Assembly: GCA_963681505.1 (NCBI GenBank)
Contig: OY811974.1
Location: forward strand, 7,432,167-7,496,166
Reading direction: 5' to 3'
Origin: Eunapius fragilis
Taxonomy: Eukaryota > Porifera > Demospongiae > Spongillida > Spongillidae
Length of the DNA stretch: 64,000 bases
Numbering within the stretch: the first letter of the stretch is position 1; every line of letters begins with the position of its first letter. The translations under genes and the position numbers were made by a program. Of the stretch, positions 54,313-64,000 are shown piece by piece. The notes under the pieces are model-generated. The model was given only the letters and a program-made list of their open reading frames with translations, was not told the DNA's origin and did no database searches.

Positions 54313-55834
54313 TTAATCAAATGGTACAACTGAAGGGCACATGTTACATAATGCTGAACACACAGTTATAATGCAGTCTATTGTGCAAATACCATTTGCT
54401 TTATTTTTTAATAAAGTGATAGGAATCACACCCTGTAGTAAAGTGTACTTATTTTTTAATTGGCCAATAACACGTTCCACATGAACTCGCACATGAGAAA
54501 TCTCACGGGACCAGTCCACCTCATGCCTGGTGAGTTGCTTCCTCCCTTTTGTAAAAGGAGGAATGCAAACCTTGGCGCAGTACAAACCAACACTTTCCTC
54601 AATTGTGAATCCTCTATCCGCAAGGACCAAGTCACCTGGTAAAAGTACATCTAAAAAACCGGAATGTTCGGTTATAAACTTGTCAGATGCACGTCCACCC
54701 CAAGCTTGTGATATAAATGAAATAGTGCCTTGTGGAGTTATGGCAATCAACACTTTTATTGTATTGTGTTGTTTATAATTGCTCCATGTTTGTGCTCTAG
54801 TAAGCAGATTTGAAGGTCTCTCTATAAAGACCTCTGTACAATCAATGATGCATGTGCATTCTTCATAAAATTTTCTGAAGACATTTGGTAAAGATGTTGT
54901 CAATTCTAGTTTATTGGGCCAAATAATAAAGCATTCAAGGCGTTTGGCCATTATGCATATCCATGTATTGAATAGCTTTGATACAGCAGATTGAGAAATG
55001 CCAAATCGATAGGCCAAATCCTGTTGCGGTAAGTCCAAGTCTGAGTTTCATCAGTATGAGCAAAATTTGTTGAAACGTACTCAATTTGGATCTTTTTTCT
55101 ATCTGATGAGACACTAATGTAACTACACGTTTTAGTGTACCATAATTGGGCAAACCGGTATAAAATTTGACTTTTTCATCATCTTGTGCAAATGCATTTT
55201 CTGATAGAGGTAAAACATCAATTTTTATTAACAGTTTAGCATTGTCTTCTTTTAGTACTTTGCACTGCTTGCATGTAATTGCACACACCTCTGGAACAGC
55301 AAATCCAGTAGGAGGAGAATTTGCAATACTGCTAAAGCTCATAGTATCATCTGCTTGACTACCATAACTAAAGTCAGGGTCTGATAAAATAGCATCATCT
55401 TGAGTACAAGATCCTGCTTGGTTATCATGAACCTCCATGTCCCTCAAAAGCAAGTACTCTTCATCATAACTGTGGTCCTGGCATTCTTCAAGATGATCAT
55501 TATAGGTATTGCTATCAGTGTCGCTAACATGATGCACCACATGACTATCACATCTGCACACACAATGGCTTTCTGTCTGTATGCTAACATCCACACCACT
55601 AGGAATGGATTCAGTGTTGCACCAATCACTGATTGTCTGAACACCTACATCAATTCTTCTCACTACATCATCACACATGATGGGTATGCTAGGTATCAGT
55701 ACACCACCATGTTCTGACACAGCTGGTTCCAAAGTAGGAAAACTATTAGGAGTTGCTGGCACTTGAGGATGGAATGTATTCCTTTCATTCTTGACCCTAC
55801 ACCATCTAGCTTTTTTTGGCTTTCTTGGTGGCAT
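54313..55834 (-). CDS. HARBI1-like DDE transposase of the ISL2EU-like element, one frameshift
   Basis: The start ATG at 55834 reads MPPRKPKKARWC, basic and suited to DNA binding, followed by an acidic/Ser-rich linker and a Cys-x2-Cys pair near 55275. Then comes FQQILLILMKLRL, and one extra base (plus-strand CC at 55035-55036) shifts the frame into DLPQQDLAYRFGISQSAVS, a helix-turn-helix. The catalytic core follows in the second frame (residues counted from 55038): Asp 66 in IIDCTEVF, Asp 141 in LVLADRGF and Glu 188 in RVHVERVIGQLK. The stop is near 54313. The single shift could be a real mutation or a sequence error; otherwise the gene is complete. Confidence 0.83.
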
Positions 55835-56542
55835 TGTCCACCTGTATAAAGCCAATATATGTGAGCTTAGTGTCAACGTTAAAAGTATACTGGTATATAG
55901 ATCAAGTATATTTCTCGAACTCTTTTAAACAGTTGAAAGAACTATACTTACAATTACAGTTAATTGATTTCTTATAAACTTTATGACCACCTTCAGGACG
56001 AGTATAAAAGGCTACAGAGCTGCTATTAGCATATTCAGTCAGTAAAAACATCTAAGAATATGGAACTATATAAATATGCAACAACTGATACTGGGCGTCA
56101 TCAAGAATGAGCGCACAAATATGCACCTTTGGTTACGCTTATTTCGTCTTGTATTTTCTATAAATCTGCCAGCGATATGTTTTGCACGTGCTAAAGTATA
56201 TATTCAGTTAGAGAAATCATCAACCTACTATTTAAATGTTGTTTCATCCTGCTGTGCAAAACTATGGGCCTACAGATGAGCGCACAGATTTACCATCGCT
56301 ACACGGCCCATTGAATATTGGGGTAAAACGCTTGCCACCTCTTCAATACGTCGCAGGAGACTTACTCTTCTATCCCTGGATCCTTCTAAACGGCGAAAGT
56401 GGTAATGGTCGCTCTTCTGGCTTTGTTTCGTGAGTTTTCTTTTTTGGTCGTCAATGTTTCCTCAGTATATCACCGTAAACTAACATCGTCACTTGCCTGT
56501 CACATGTTTTAATTTATTCATTGTGCCGCAGGAATAAGGTCT

Positions 56543-57511
56543 ATATAGGAATTGACCCGGGTCGCGAAATCATTTAAAAAAAACGCGACCCGCGTATAAC
56601 TCGCGTACCAAGAAACTGATAGTTTAGCTCTCAGTTGCTATCGAACCAGAAAGCAAATGCGGTCATTTTAATGTTTTGTTCCAGACTTCAAACTGTTTGC
56701 CTTAAGAGAACAAAAGAGCTCGTCACAGCGAAACCGCTATCCGGAAACGGGTTGCAACGGTACTCAGTCTCTTTCGAACATGACGTAAATGTCACGAAAA
56801 CGTTTAGTGACGGTGCCCGTGTATGTACAATGGTAATCGACGAACGCTACAGCACGGTACCGTCCACATAAATCATGGTCACGTGAGATAAGTCACCTCC
56901 TCGCCGAATTCGAAAATGAGCGGCAAGCGACGTTACTGTCACCGCTGTGGGAATACGTGTGTAGATCTCCATGTCCTGAATGTTTCAAAATCAGCAGAGG
57001 TAACATACATACTGGTCTCCTGGGAGGTGTGGACCTTCATGGGTGTGGCCTCATCAGGTAAATGTGTCGGTAGGCGCCATTTTTGTTGTGTCGAACCCCC
57101 TTCTTTCAGTCTACGGGAATAGGTTGTAACGCGAAAGTACGTGCTTTTCGTTATGTTAGTTGATGTCTGATACTTGTTTTTCTACTCGTATTACCCTTTC
57201 CACGAACGTACTCTGGAGCGCAATGAGGTATGTCAATGTATCACAAGGATCTAATTTTTTGTAACAGATGAGCGTTTGCTGGCAAAAGAGTTATGCCTTT
57301 CGCATTACGGTATACTCTTTCCAATCTGTAAGTTGTTGTATTATTGTTTGGCGTATATCATTTTGTTTCCTCGTTTACAGTAGCCTTTCCGCGAAGTTAC
57401 TTTGTTTATCTTTGGAGCGCAATGATGTATGTGCAAAATTTTTCACCTGCGACTTTTTGTAACAGGTGAAGGTTTGATGACGAGAGAGTTGTGCAATTGT
57501 CGCACAGTGGC
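56543..57511 (+). repeat. Downstream flank of copy F, right half
   Basis: Resumes the match to 43735-44645 and to the reverse complement of 26197-27085. Frames 56635-56871 and 56916-57122 correspond to those in the other two blocks but with several amino-acid changes and a small insertion near 57090. The match ends at GCACAGTGGC, where the TTAA element begins. Confidence 0.85.
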
Positions 57512-57914
57512 TTAACACCGCGTCCGCGAGTAATCTGGGTCACCATTTGGGGGCATTTAAAAAAATAAAAGGTCCGCTAGTAATGCAGTCGTAAGCACTA
57601 TATGAAATTCTAGTACAAGAACCTATTGGATTATACTAAGAATCTATCCTGTACCAAATGGATTTGTTGTAGAAGAGATGTACATACTTTTAATAATGCG
57701 GTTCGGTACTCAAAAAGGCATGTATAAAGTGGATTTTGAATGTTAATACAAATACTAAAACACTTCCTGATCACGTACTTACTTGTGCTAGAAATAAAAA
57801 TCACGTTTTTATCCTTTAAACAAATGCCAATTCTCCAAGCAATTGCGATGAAGCTGATGGGACCAGTCCAATTACTGCAGTTAACTAACCACCAATAGTT
57901 AATGTACGGGATCA

Positions 57915-60900
57915 ATGGATTCTGCAGAACAGCCTCATCGTTGCAAATGCAAAGTTGGATCTTGTCCATTGTGTGGCAGCGCATGCAAAAGATGCGGATG
58001 TGCTTGTGATGGGGTAGAGCCTGGAGTGGCGCTTGCTCGGAGTTCTGGGCAACGTGGTCCGAAGCGACTATCGACTGGCAGCGAGCAACGAGATGCAGCG
58101 AAAAGGGCTAGAATTGAGATTGCAAAGGCAACAGAGCTAGAGGAGCGAACCATTGGGACGGAGCCATCTATTAAACAGGTAGAATCAGTGCATGATCTAT
58201 GGCAAGCGTTTGGATGGAGCCAAGCAACCAAGAAGAAGCTGCCTAACGAAGATTTGAGGAAAGGTGATGTGTTGCTAAAGGAATCAGGTGGTTCAGGATG
58301 GAGTACGATGGTTCAAAGCGTTCTTGCAGCAGTGGTTAGATGTGCTGAAATCTTGTATCCAGCAAACTCTGACTCCCTATTAGAAGAAGTTGCCGCCAGA
58401 CTTTCACAAAGCTCAAGTTCAATTACTACAAAGGATGAAAATAAAGTTACTGAAAACACAATCATGATCATGAATGCTAGTCAGAAGCGCTCCATTCAGG
58501 CATGTGTTGCTCGTGCAATTTTGGTGAAGGGACTTCCAGCTCATCGCATACAATCTTTGAAGAGGGACGGTGTTTTCACTCTAGGTGGTTCTTCAGTAGA
58601 CCAAGCACGGAAAGATTTCAAAGTGATGGAAGCTGGAATGTCTCTGTGTATCCCTCCTATAACAAGATGCCGTTTTGATGAACAAATACTTCATGAAGCT
58701 GTTATGTTCATTTTATCGAAGGACAATGTTACTCCAATATCTTGGGGGACAAAGCAAATAAAACTCAGTGATGCAGAAACAGTCACCCTACCTTCTCTAA
58801 CACGCCGAAACTCAGCCAGGCACATGTATGAAAATTACATGGCATTGTGCTCTGAAAGGAGCACAAATTCTGCTGCTGGTGACTCACGTCTATCAATTTC
58901 ACGGGCAAGGTTTTATGAGATATTGAGAAATATAACAGCTGGTGGGGAGAAGGTGCTGTGTGCTGTCGACTATGTTACAGGGGTTTTGGTAAATGACCAA
59001 GTTACCTTGTTGCAAAGAATTGTGGATGACATTGTTGATGCAGAAAAGAAGCCTGTATTGACAAAATACATTACGATAATGCGCCTCTTCCTGAAACAGC
59101 AATATGATTCTCATGCTTTGACACAGGGAGATGAGGTTGGAACACATGGGATTGATTATGGTCTTTGTAAACCTGACTTGAGTGTACCAGCTCGTACAGG
59201 GAGATGTAATGGGTGCAATTTTGTTAATTTTTGCATATCTGAGCTTCAGGAATCAGTTGCAGCAGCGGATGCTTTGGAAGTAATAAAAGATGCTGCTGAA
59301 AAATTAGAACTGTATCGAGGGCACAGAGTCCGTGTCACCAACCAACAAGTACATTTGGAGAAAATTATCAAAGACATGGAAAAAAAGTGCCTTGAAAACA
59401 AGAGAAGTTCTGAAGCGCTTATTGTTGCGGATTGGAAGATGAAATTTGAAGCAATGTCATCTCGTGAAACGTCTCAGCAACACTTTGCAAAACGAGGAAT
59501 TGGTTGGCATGGGTGTTTATGTTTATACTTCAAGTATGAAGAACATTCAATCGATGATGGTGGAGTTATAAGTACCACAGGTAGTGCTGTAAGATATACA
59601 GTCTATTGTGACCAAATTTTGGAAGGTTCCAACAAACAGGATGGATTAGCTGTTCTTTCAAAGCTTGAAGCATTTCTGAAGCAACTCAGTGTAGAGCTCC
59701 CACATATCATAACTGTGACTCTGCAATCTGACAATGCTGGGTGCTATCAGGCCAAAGAATTGCTCTTGCTAATTGCAATTTTAAATACCTCAAGCAAAAT
59801 CAGGATTGTCCGTTTCATCCATACTGAAACACAGGATGGTAAAGGCTTAATTGATGCCCATTTTGCGAAGGGAACTGCACATCTGATGAAGTTTATGAAA
59901 ACATCTCAGCAGAATAGAATCAGAACAATTGCAACAGCAAAAGGTCTTGCTGCAGCTCTTGCATGGGGGGGCGGTATTCAAAATTCATTTGTACAGCTGA
60001 TCACTGTAGACAGAGAAAAGCTTCAGAAATTGAGTGCAGCAATTGGCAAGGTTGTAAAGGAAGCAAAAGGGTATTTTGCACGCTGCAATGATACGTTTTA
60101 TATGGAGTGTGAAGGAGAGTGGGCAACTCAGAAATTGACAGGAATTGAAGAACTGACTAAAGCTGAGATAGTTTTCAATATCAGATGTTTTGCCTACAGT
60201 GGCATTGGAGATGGTGTAACATTTCGCACCAGTTTGAAGACAGGTCTATTTAGGCCATGCAGCTGCAATGCCTCAGTGAATGATCTTGAAGCTGATGGTA
60301 AGGATGATGATGATGAATCTACAGATATCGGTGGTGAAGAATTGTCTGTCGATGCAAATGAGGTAGCTGATTATATATTTCATGTTGAAGGGGATGACAA
60401 CGAAGTTGAAGATCAAGATGAAGGAGAAGAGAATGATGAAGATGAAATTTATAGTGAAGATGAAGATAATGAGATTGCTCCAGCAGGATTCTCAGGCTAT
60501 GGTGAAAGTGACCTCATAAGGGGGGTAGAATTGCTGACTGGTGTTTGCATACAGAAAAGATCTTGTCTTTCCAACATCATGGGGCCTCGTAATCAACATA
60601 GAAGTGTTCGTAATCCACATGCAGGGCCTGGAAATGGACAGCTTATACGACAAGATATGGTGGCAGCAGCGGTACGACTTGCTAGCATTCTTATAACAAA
60701 CCACAGTGTTAACATCACAAACGGTCATTCTGAAATGGAGGAATATAATCTGGCAGCTCATTTTGAGATCTCTGAAAAAAATCATAACCATAAACACCAA
60801 GGTTGGGCTAGGCGTCCGCAGCGAGGGGCTCAGTATGGTCGATCATACTTGGAACCATACAAGAAGGACATAAAACGGATGTTTGAGCGAGGAGCTCGTG

Positions 60901-61298
60901 TTTCCTCAGACAAAATGAGTCCATGTGCTATGTTGGAGGAGCTTCAGTCTCTCTATCCTGGTCGCTACACCTTACCTGGGGAGAATGAAGTACGTGCAGA
61001 AATTACTAAGTTGTTTGGTAGGAAGAAGGCCAGTGATGAGGACAATACAGGTAGTGATCATGATGAGAGTGAAAATGAAGCTAAAAGAGGAAGAGGAAGC
61101 AATCTACCAAAGCAGTATGTTAAATACCTAGAAAAATTGGTAGAGCGCAATCCCACAATCAAGCCTGCTGAAGCCCTGAGAAATCTCAAGGCTGCACTTT
61201 GCCTACCACATCCCTCTGAACACGACAAAGCAATCACAACCAAAGTTAGTAGTCTAAAAAGAAAAATAAAAGTCAGAGAGAAAGCAAACATTTTGTAA
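57915..61298 (+). CDS. 1127-residue transposase-like protein of the TTAA element
   Basis: A single uninterrupted frame. N-terminus: eight cysteines within residues 10-31 (CPLCGSACKRCGCACDG), a likely zinc-binding module. The middle part has a Cys-Asn-Gly-Cys pair and a helical region (~430-520). The putative RNase H-like core has VYCDQI (Asp ~566), QSDNAGCYQ (Asp ~605), then GKGLIDAHFAKGTAHLMKFM (Asp ~646), a pattern seen in large animal transposases of uncertain superfamily (KDZ, Zisupton or Dada-like). The SDNAGCYQ...GKG.ID signature is what I rely on. Residues ~790-860 are strongly acidic; the C-terminus is helical and basic. The upstream TIR region supplies the promoter. The absence of any stop over 3.4 kb suggests recent activity. 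Confidence 0.7.
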   Translation: MDSAEQPHRCKCKVGSCPLCGSACKRCGCACDGVEPGVALARSSGQRGPKRLSTGSEQRDAAKRARIEIAKATELEERTIGTEPSIKQVESVHDLWQAFGWSQATKKKLPNEDLRKGDVLLKESGGSGWSTMVQSVLAAVVRCAEILYPANSDSLLEEVAARLSQSSSSITTKDENKVTENTIMIMNASQKRSIQACVARAILVKGLPAHRIQSLKRDGVFTLGGSSVDQARKDFKVMEAGMSLCIPPITRCRFDEQILHEAVMFILSKDNVTPISWGTKQIKLSDAETVTLPSLTRRNSARHMYENYMALCSERSTNSAAGDSRLSISRARFYEILRNITAGGEKVLCAVDYVTGVLVNDQVTLLQRIVDDIVDAEKKPVLTKYITIMRLFLKQQYDSHALTQGDEVGTHGIDYGLCKPDLSVPARTGRCNGCNFVNFCISELQESVAAADALEVIKDAAEKLELYRGHRVRVTNQQVHLEKIIKDMEKKCLENKRSSEALIVADWKMKFEAMSSRETSQQHFAKRGIGWHGCLCLYFKYEEHSIDDGGVISTTGSAVRYTVYCDQILEGSNKQDGLAVLSKLEAFLKQLSVELPHIITVTLQSDNAGCYQAKELLLLIAILNTSSKIRIVRFIHTETQDGKGLIDAHFAKGTAHLMKFMKTSQQNRIRTIATAKGLAAALAWGGGIQNSFVQLITVDREKLQKLSAAIGKVVKEAKGYFARCNDTFYMECEGEWATQKLTGIEELTKAEIVFNIRCFAYSGIGDGVTFRTSLKTGLFRPCSCNASVNDLEADGKDDDDESTDIGGEELSVDANEVADYIFHVEGDDNEVEDQDEGEENDEDEIYSEDEDNEIAPAGFSGYGESDLIRGVELLTGVCIQKRSCLSNIMGPRNQHRSVRNPHAGPGNGQLIRQDMVAAAVRLASILITNHSVNITNGHSEMEEYNLAAHFEISEKNHNHKHQGWARRPQRGAQYGRSYLEPYKKDIKRMFERGARVSSDKMSPCAMLEELQSLYPGRYTLPGENEVRAEITKLFGRKKASDEDNTGSDHDESENEAKRGRGSNLPKQYVKYLEKLVERNPTIKPAEALRNLKAALCLPHPSEHDKAITTKVSSLKRKIKVREKANIL

Positions 61299-61622
61299 TT
61301 TTTATTATCGTTATCAATGGTGTGTAGACCGATATGCTATTTTATTGAACGGAATAGTTTGCCTCGCGACATTGTGTGCAGCTAGCCTGGTTCCAGTGAC
61401 TATAGGGAAGGAGTGCATTCGCAGCCAACACTGGTACAGTGACTAGTGGACTTTTATTGTATAGTATGGATTGATTTACATGAAGTACATGTTGGGCGCT
61501 CCTATTCAATAACCAGCCGCGCTAGCGCTATATACATCTCCACCCCGATACATACAACGGTGTTGCTTGTAAAACGATTTTCTACACAAATGACAATCCT
61601 AAAGTCATAGTTTCATTTCAGT

Positions 61623-61781
61623 TCATATACTATGCACTTCTGGAACATTTTGGACGAGCAAAACATCGGATGCCACTGATGTCGACCGGTCACTTGCCAG
61701 CTCGTAGATAGCATTGGGCAGACCAATGGTCCTCTCACTGAACGCATCAAATGTTGTCACAAGAGTTGTAGTAACAGTATC
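61623..61781 (-). CDS. Possible terminal exon on the minus strand within the TTAA element
   Basis: On the minus strand, TTTTTCTTTTCTGACACAG, a strong polypyrimidine/AG acceptor, is followed by 52 open codons beginning DTVTTTLVTTFDAF and ending VPEVHSI before TGA. Composition looks coding (balanced, no low complexity). No upstream exon can be recognised before the TIR at 61805, so it may be a captured host exon or chance. Confidence 0.35.
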   Translation of the reverse strand, partial: DTVTTTLVTTFDAFSERTIGLPNAIYELASDRSTSVASDVLLVQNVPEVHSI

Positions 61782-61884
61782 CTGTGTCAGAAAAGAAAAA
61801 TAATAATCAGCGGACCTTTTATTTTTTAAACCTCCCCCAAATTTTGGCCGTTTTCACCCACTTTACTCGTGGACGCTGTGTTAA

Positions 61885-62135
61885 GATGTAGACATGGGGT
61901 TAGGGTATGACCTTAATGTTTTTTTACATAAAGTTGCTCAAAATAGCCCAAAGTATCACATTTCACTAAAAACAATGTCGAATTGTTTGGATTAGGTTAG
62001 ATTGTTAATGTTGAAGCTGAAAAATGATGAATATTTTGAGCTGTTCCATTTCCGTCATTATTATATGCAACTGCACATTTAATGGAGCAAATGGGAAACA
62101 AACCGGATACTTATTTAGATAGCGGTTTCTCTTAC
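61885..62135. repeat. Repeat shared with 25940-26192
   Basis: GATGTAGACATGGGGTTAGG through AGATAGCGGTTTCTCTTACG matches the reverse complement of 25940-26192. It is the continuation of the duplicated block past the TTAA insertion. Confidence 0.87.
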
Positions 62136-63082
62136 GTATAAACACACACACACATACACACACACACGGAAATTCCAATGCTACTTAAGATTAGTGCACT
62201 GTTTAAAAAAAGGTGTTACCGTAACACACTTAAAAGTTTTCATACGCATGTTTTAATTAAAATGACACCTGGGGTGTAATAGTAACCGCTCAGGAGTGTT
62301 ACAGCCAACACCCCTGAAGTGTAGCCAGTACACACTTAGCCTATTGGGTGTTGACAGCGGTATCGGATCTCGTATATGCACCGCAAATTGATGATCCCAA
62401 CATTAAATGATATTAATAAACTATACAACAGGTTCAATTTGATTTAAATAAAATGTTGATAAATAAATACAACATGTAGAATACATGTATGAAAAGTACA
62501 TATACGAAACTTTACACGCCATGATGATCGAGCAGGTTATTTCTCTGGTTCAGACACTAAACAAAATAAGAAAACACATAACGGTCAGGTTACAGTACGA
62601 GACTTGTTTGACCTTACATCATGGCCACCATCAACAGCACTGATAGTTAAATATATTATCTCTGGCTTACTTCGATAGCTTGGTAGAGCATGTCCTTTTA
62701 GTCTTGCGAACTTTGTAAAATAAAAAAGGGCATATTTGAATGCGTGAAAAGGAACTTACGTGTACCTCGATTTCTCACGCCTAGTGAGGTAGCGTGCGCT
62801 GTAGTAGCTGGGTAGCACGGTAGTAGAATTTTCCTTAGCGTATATGGCAGAAGTGGAGTTATACAGGCATTCCGAACAAAAACTAGCTGATGCACTCTCT
62901 TCAAGGCACCCAACTTATGTTACTCGAACGACGCATCGCGAAACGTTGGAAGAAAACAACTGGGTTTAAACCAAGCAAAAAATCACCATGCCTATTACCT
63001 TGAACAGATATCGAACACTTTATATTAAAGGTCACGGAGAACGTGCTATTAAGGGTCACGCATGCACAATGGAATATACACT
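62136..63082. other. No supported gene; short (CA)n and small palindromes
   Basis: A (CA)n/(CACATA) run lies at 62143-62168. GTGTTACCGTAACAC at about 62213 is a perfect palindrome, and GTGTT phrases recur to 62350. No coding region is supported. Confidence 0.55.
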
Positions 63083-63330
63083 GGGATCGAGGCAGCGAAA
63101 AGGGACCTAGCGCATATTTTTTCAAGTTTTCAAACTATTTCATATTCAATAAGACACCTATGTCCTCTACAACTTCTTTGTTACGCACTGGAAATTAGCC
63201 TGTTTATCATGGAGTTACAGGGTCCCGAATTTTTAATTACGCGTACATTTTTACTGCACGCGTTGACTTTGATGCTCCTTCCTGGAAATTTTTATAACAT
63301 GCGCTAGGTCCCTTTTCGCTGCCTCGACCC
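63083..63330. mobile_element. 248-bp MITE with ~38-bp TIRs
   Basis: GGGATCGAGGCAGCGAAAAG at the left is the inverted repeat of CTTTTCGCTGCCTCGACCC at the right (one base insertion). The TIR continues through GGACCTAGCGCAT. The flanks ATATACAC (left) and ATATACTC (right) are a candidate 8-bp target duplication with one mismatch, which would suit an hAT-type mobiliser. Non-coding. Confidence 0.85.
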
Positions 63331-64000
63331 ATATACTCACTAGGAGTTCAATGTTTTTAGCAACATGAATGCAGAACATGGTACTGATAAAAAGTTGATC
63401 CTATTATGACATCGTGCTGGTGCCAAGCTTAAGCTTGCATGATATGCCAAATTTGGTGAGCCAAGGTACTGAGTCAGTGTTGAATCATCCCTTTCCATAC
63501 AATTTACCATTTTTGATATTCATATAATAATTAATCCACAAATACAATTCTGTTCAGTTACAAATTCTCTCTTTCTATTGCTACAGCAGTCACAATTGCA
63601 AGTTCTCCAGATTGGCAAAAGTCACACGATACCCTTCAAAAGGATGTTTAATCTGCTGGAGTGCCCGAGTATACAATAGCACATGTGGAAACAAAACACT
63701 GCCCTGCTATTGACTGACCCATCACATGATCTTCATGGCAACCAGTCTGGTCCAAGTCACATGATCCCCTCTATGGCAATCTTTGGTGTTGGTCCCCACA
63801 GCCATTTCCTCCTCACTTGCAAAAACCTTGTCTGCATCAGGAGTTTTCTCTGTTGTCTCTCCCTTTACAAACATGTCTTCCTTACCCTCAGTTCATCCTA
63901 CATGCACACCTCTCAGACCACTTGCCTCTCACAATAGTTACTTAATTGCCTCTCCCTGCTTGTCAACACGCTATGTAGTGCTACACATCGATAATAATTA
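63331..64000. other. No supported gene
   Basis: Only short frames without recognisable motifs, the longest at 63683-63937 (84 codons, Cys/Leu/His-rich). Nothing else is visible. Confidence 0.5.

Larger units (their letters stand above)
52165..56542. mobile_element. ISL2EU-like DNA transposon, 4.38 kb, near-intact
   Basis: The left end AGACCTTATTCCTGCGGCAC and its 33-bp extension are perfectly inverted at the right end (56510-56542). Flanks read ATA on both sides (52162-52164 and 56543-56545), a possible 2- or 3-bp target duplication. Two convergent genes fill the element: a YqaJ-nuclease protein on plus and a DDE transposase on minus. That pairing matches ISL2EU-type transposons as I remember them. 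The flanking DNA is the copy-F downstream block, so the insertion post-dates the block duplication. Confidence 0.85.
57512..61884. mobile_element. TTAA-flanked autonomous DNA transposon, 4.37 kb
   Basis: TTAA at 57512-57515 and 61881-61884 bounds CACCGCGTCCGCGAGTAA at left and, inverted, CACAGCGTCCACGAGTAA at right. Imperfect inverted similarity continues through TTTGGGGG and AAAATAAAAGGTCCGCT, about 65-75 bp in total. The paralogous empty site near 26190-26200 reads (minus strand) CAGTGGTCTAAGATGTAGAC: one tetranucleotide (CTAA, one change from TTAA) and no element. The cargo is the 1127-codon gene plus a possible captured exon. TTAA duplication is known for piggyBac and Kolobok superfamilies. 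Confidence 0.85.

Overview
The window reads as nuclear DNA of an animal, most plausibly an early-branching marine invertebrate such as a demosponge. The sequence-based reasons are: short GT-AG introns (56-78 nt where phase can be checked), a TATA-driven intronless gene family, long microsatellites and minisatellites, and a dense mix of animal-type transposons (BEL/Pao, Ty3, piggyBac, Helitron, ISL2EU-like, TTAA-flanked elements, foldback MITEs). The taxon is inference. I recognise no bacterial operons, tRNAs or rRNAs.

Layout. 1-9000 is a graveyard of decayed repeats: a 21-bp proline/threonine minisatellite, three 120-bp tandem repeats, a Helitron PIF1 fragment, a BEL/Pao gag remnant and a frameshifted piggyBac transposase. 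9100-12600 (minus strand) holds a DDE integrase-like transposase fragment and a multi-exon HECT-type gene resembling the G2E3-like family. That gene contains a UBZ-like zinc-finger exon followed by an array of tandemly duplicated, phase-matched 99-nt exons. 13100-20200 holds retroelement debris, two hammerhead-like motifs, a near-perfect 140-bp palindrome and foldback MITEs. 20190-23840 is a TIR-bounded DNA transposon with a frameshifted DDE transposase. 25124-25936 is a non-autonomous TIR element.

26190-44645 plus 50600-52163 and 56543-57511 is the most distinctive part: six copies (A-F) of a small intronless gene encoding a 139-residue protein made of two ~68-residue repeats. Each copy has its own TATA box and shared upstream palindromes. 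A is on the minus strand; B-F are on the plus strand. A, B, C and D are intact and encode the same protein. E is broken by a 146-bp internal inversion. F is broken by a small deletion and carries a TTAA-flanked MITE between TATA box and ATG. Between copies lie (TGAG)n-rich spacers and rearranged pieces of the same unit.

52165-56542 is a nearly intact ISL2EU-like transposon with >30-bp perfect TIRs. It encodes a four-exon SWIM/YqaJ-nuclease/PHD protein and, on the opposite strand, a HARBI1-like DDE transposase with one frameshift. It is inserted into the flank of copy F. 57512-61884 is a second large element, flanked by TTAA duplications, with an intact 1127-codon gene that looks like an RNase H-fold transposase. 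The same flank in copy A provides a paralogous empty site. The right end (61885-64000) carries a repeat shared with 25940-26190 and a 248-bp MITE.

The transposons appear to have remodelled one locus: a small secreted-or-cytosolic repeat-protein family expanded by duplication and inversion, and its copies were then used as landing sites. Product names rest on motifs read by eye; no database search was run.
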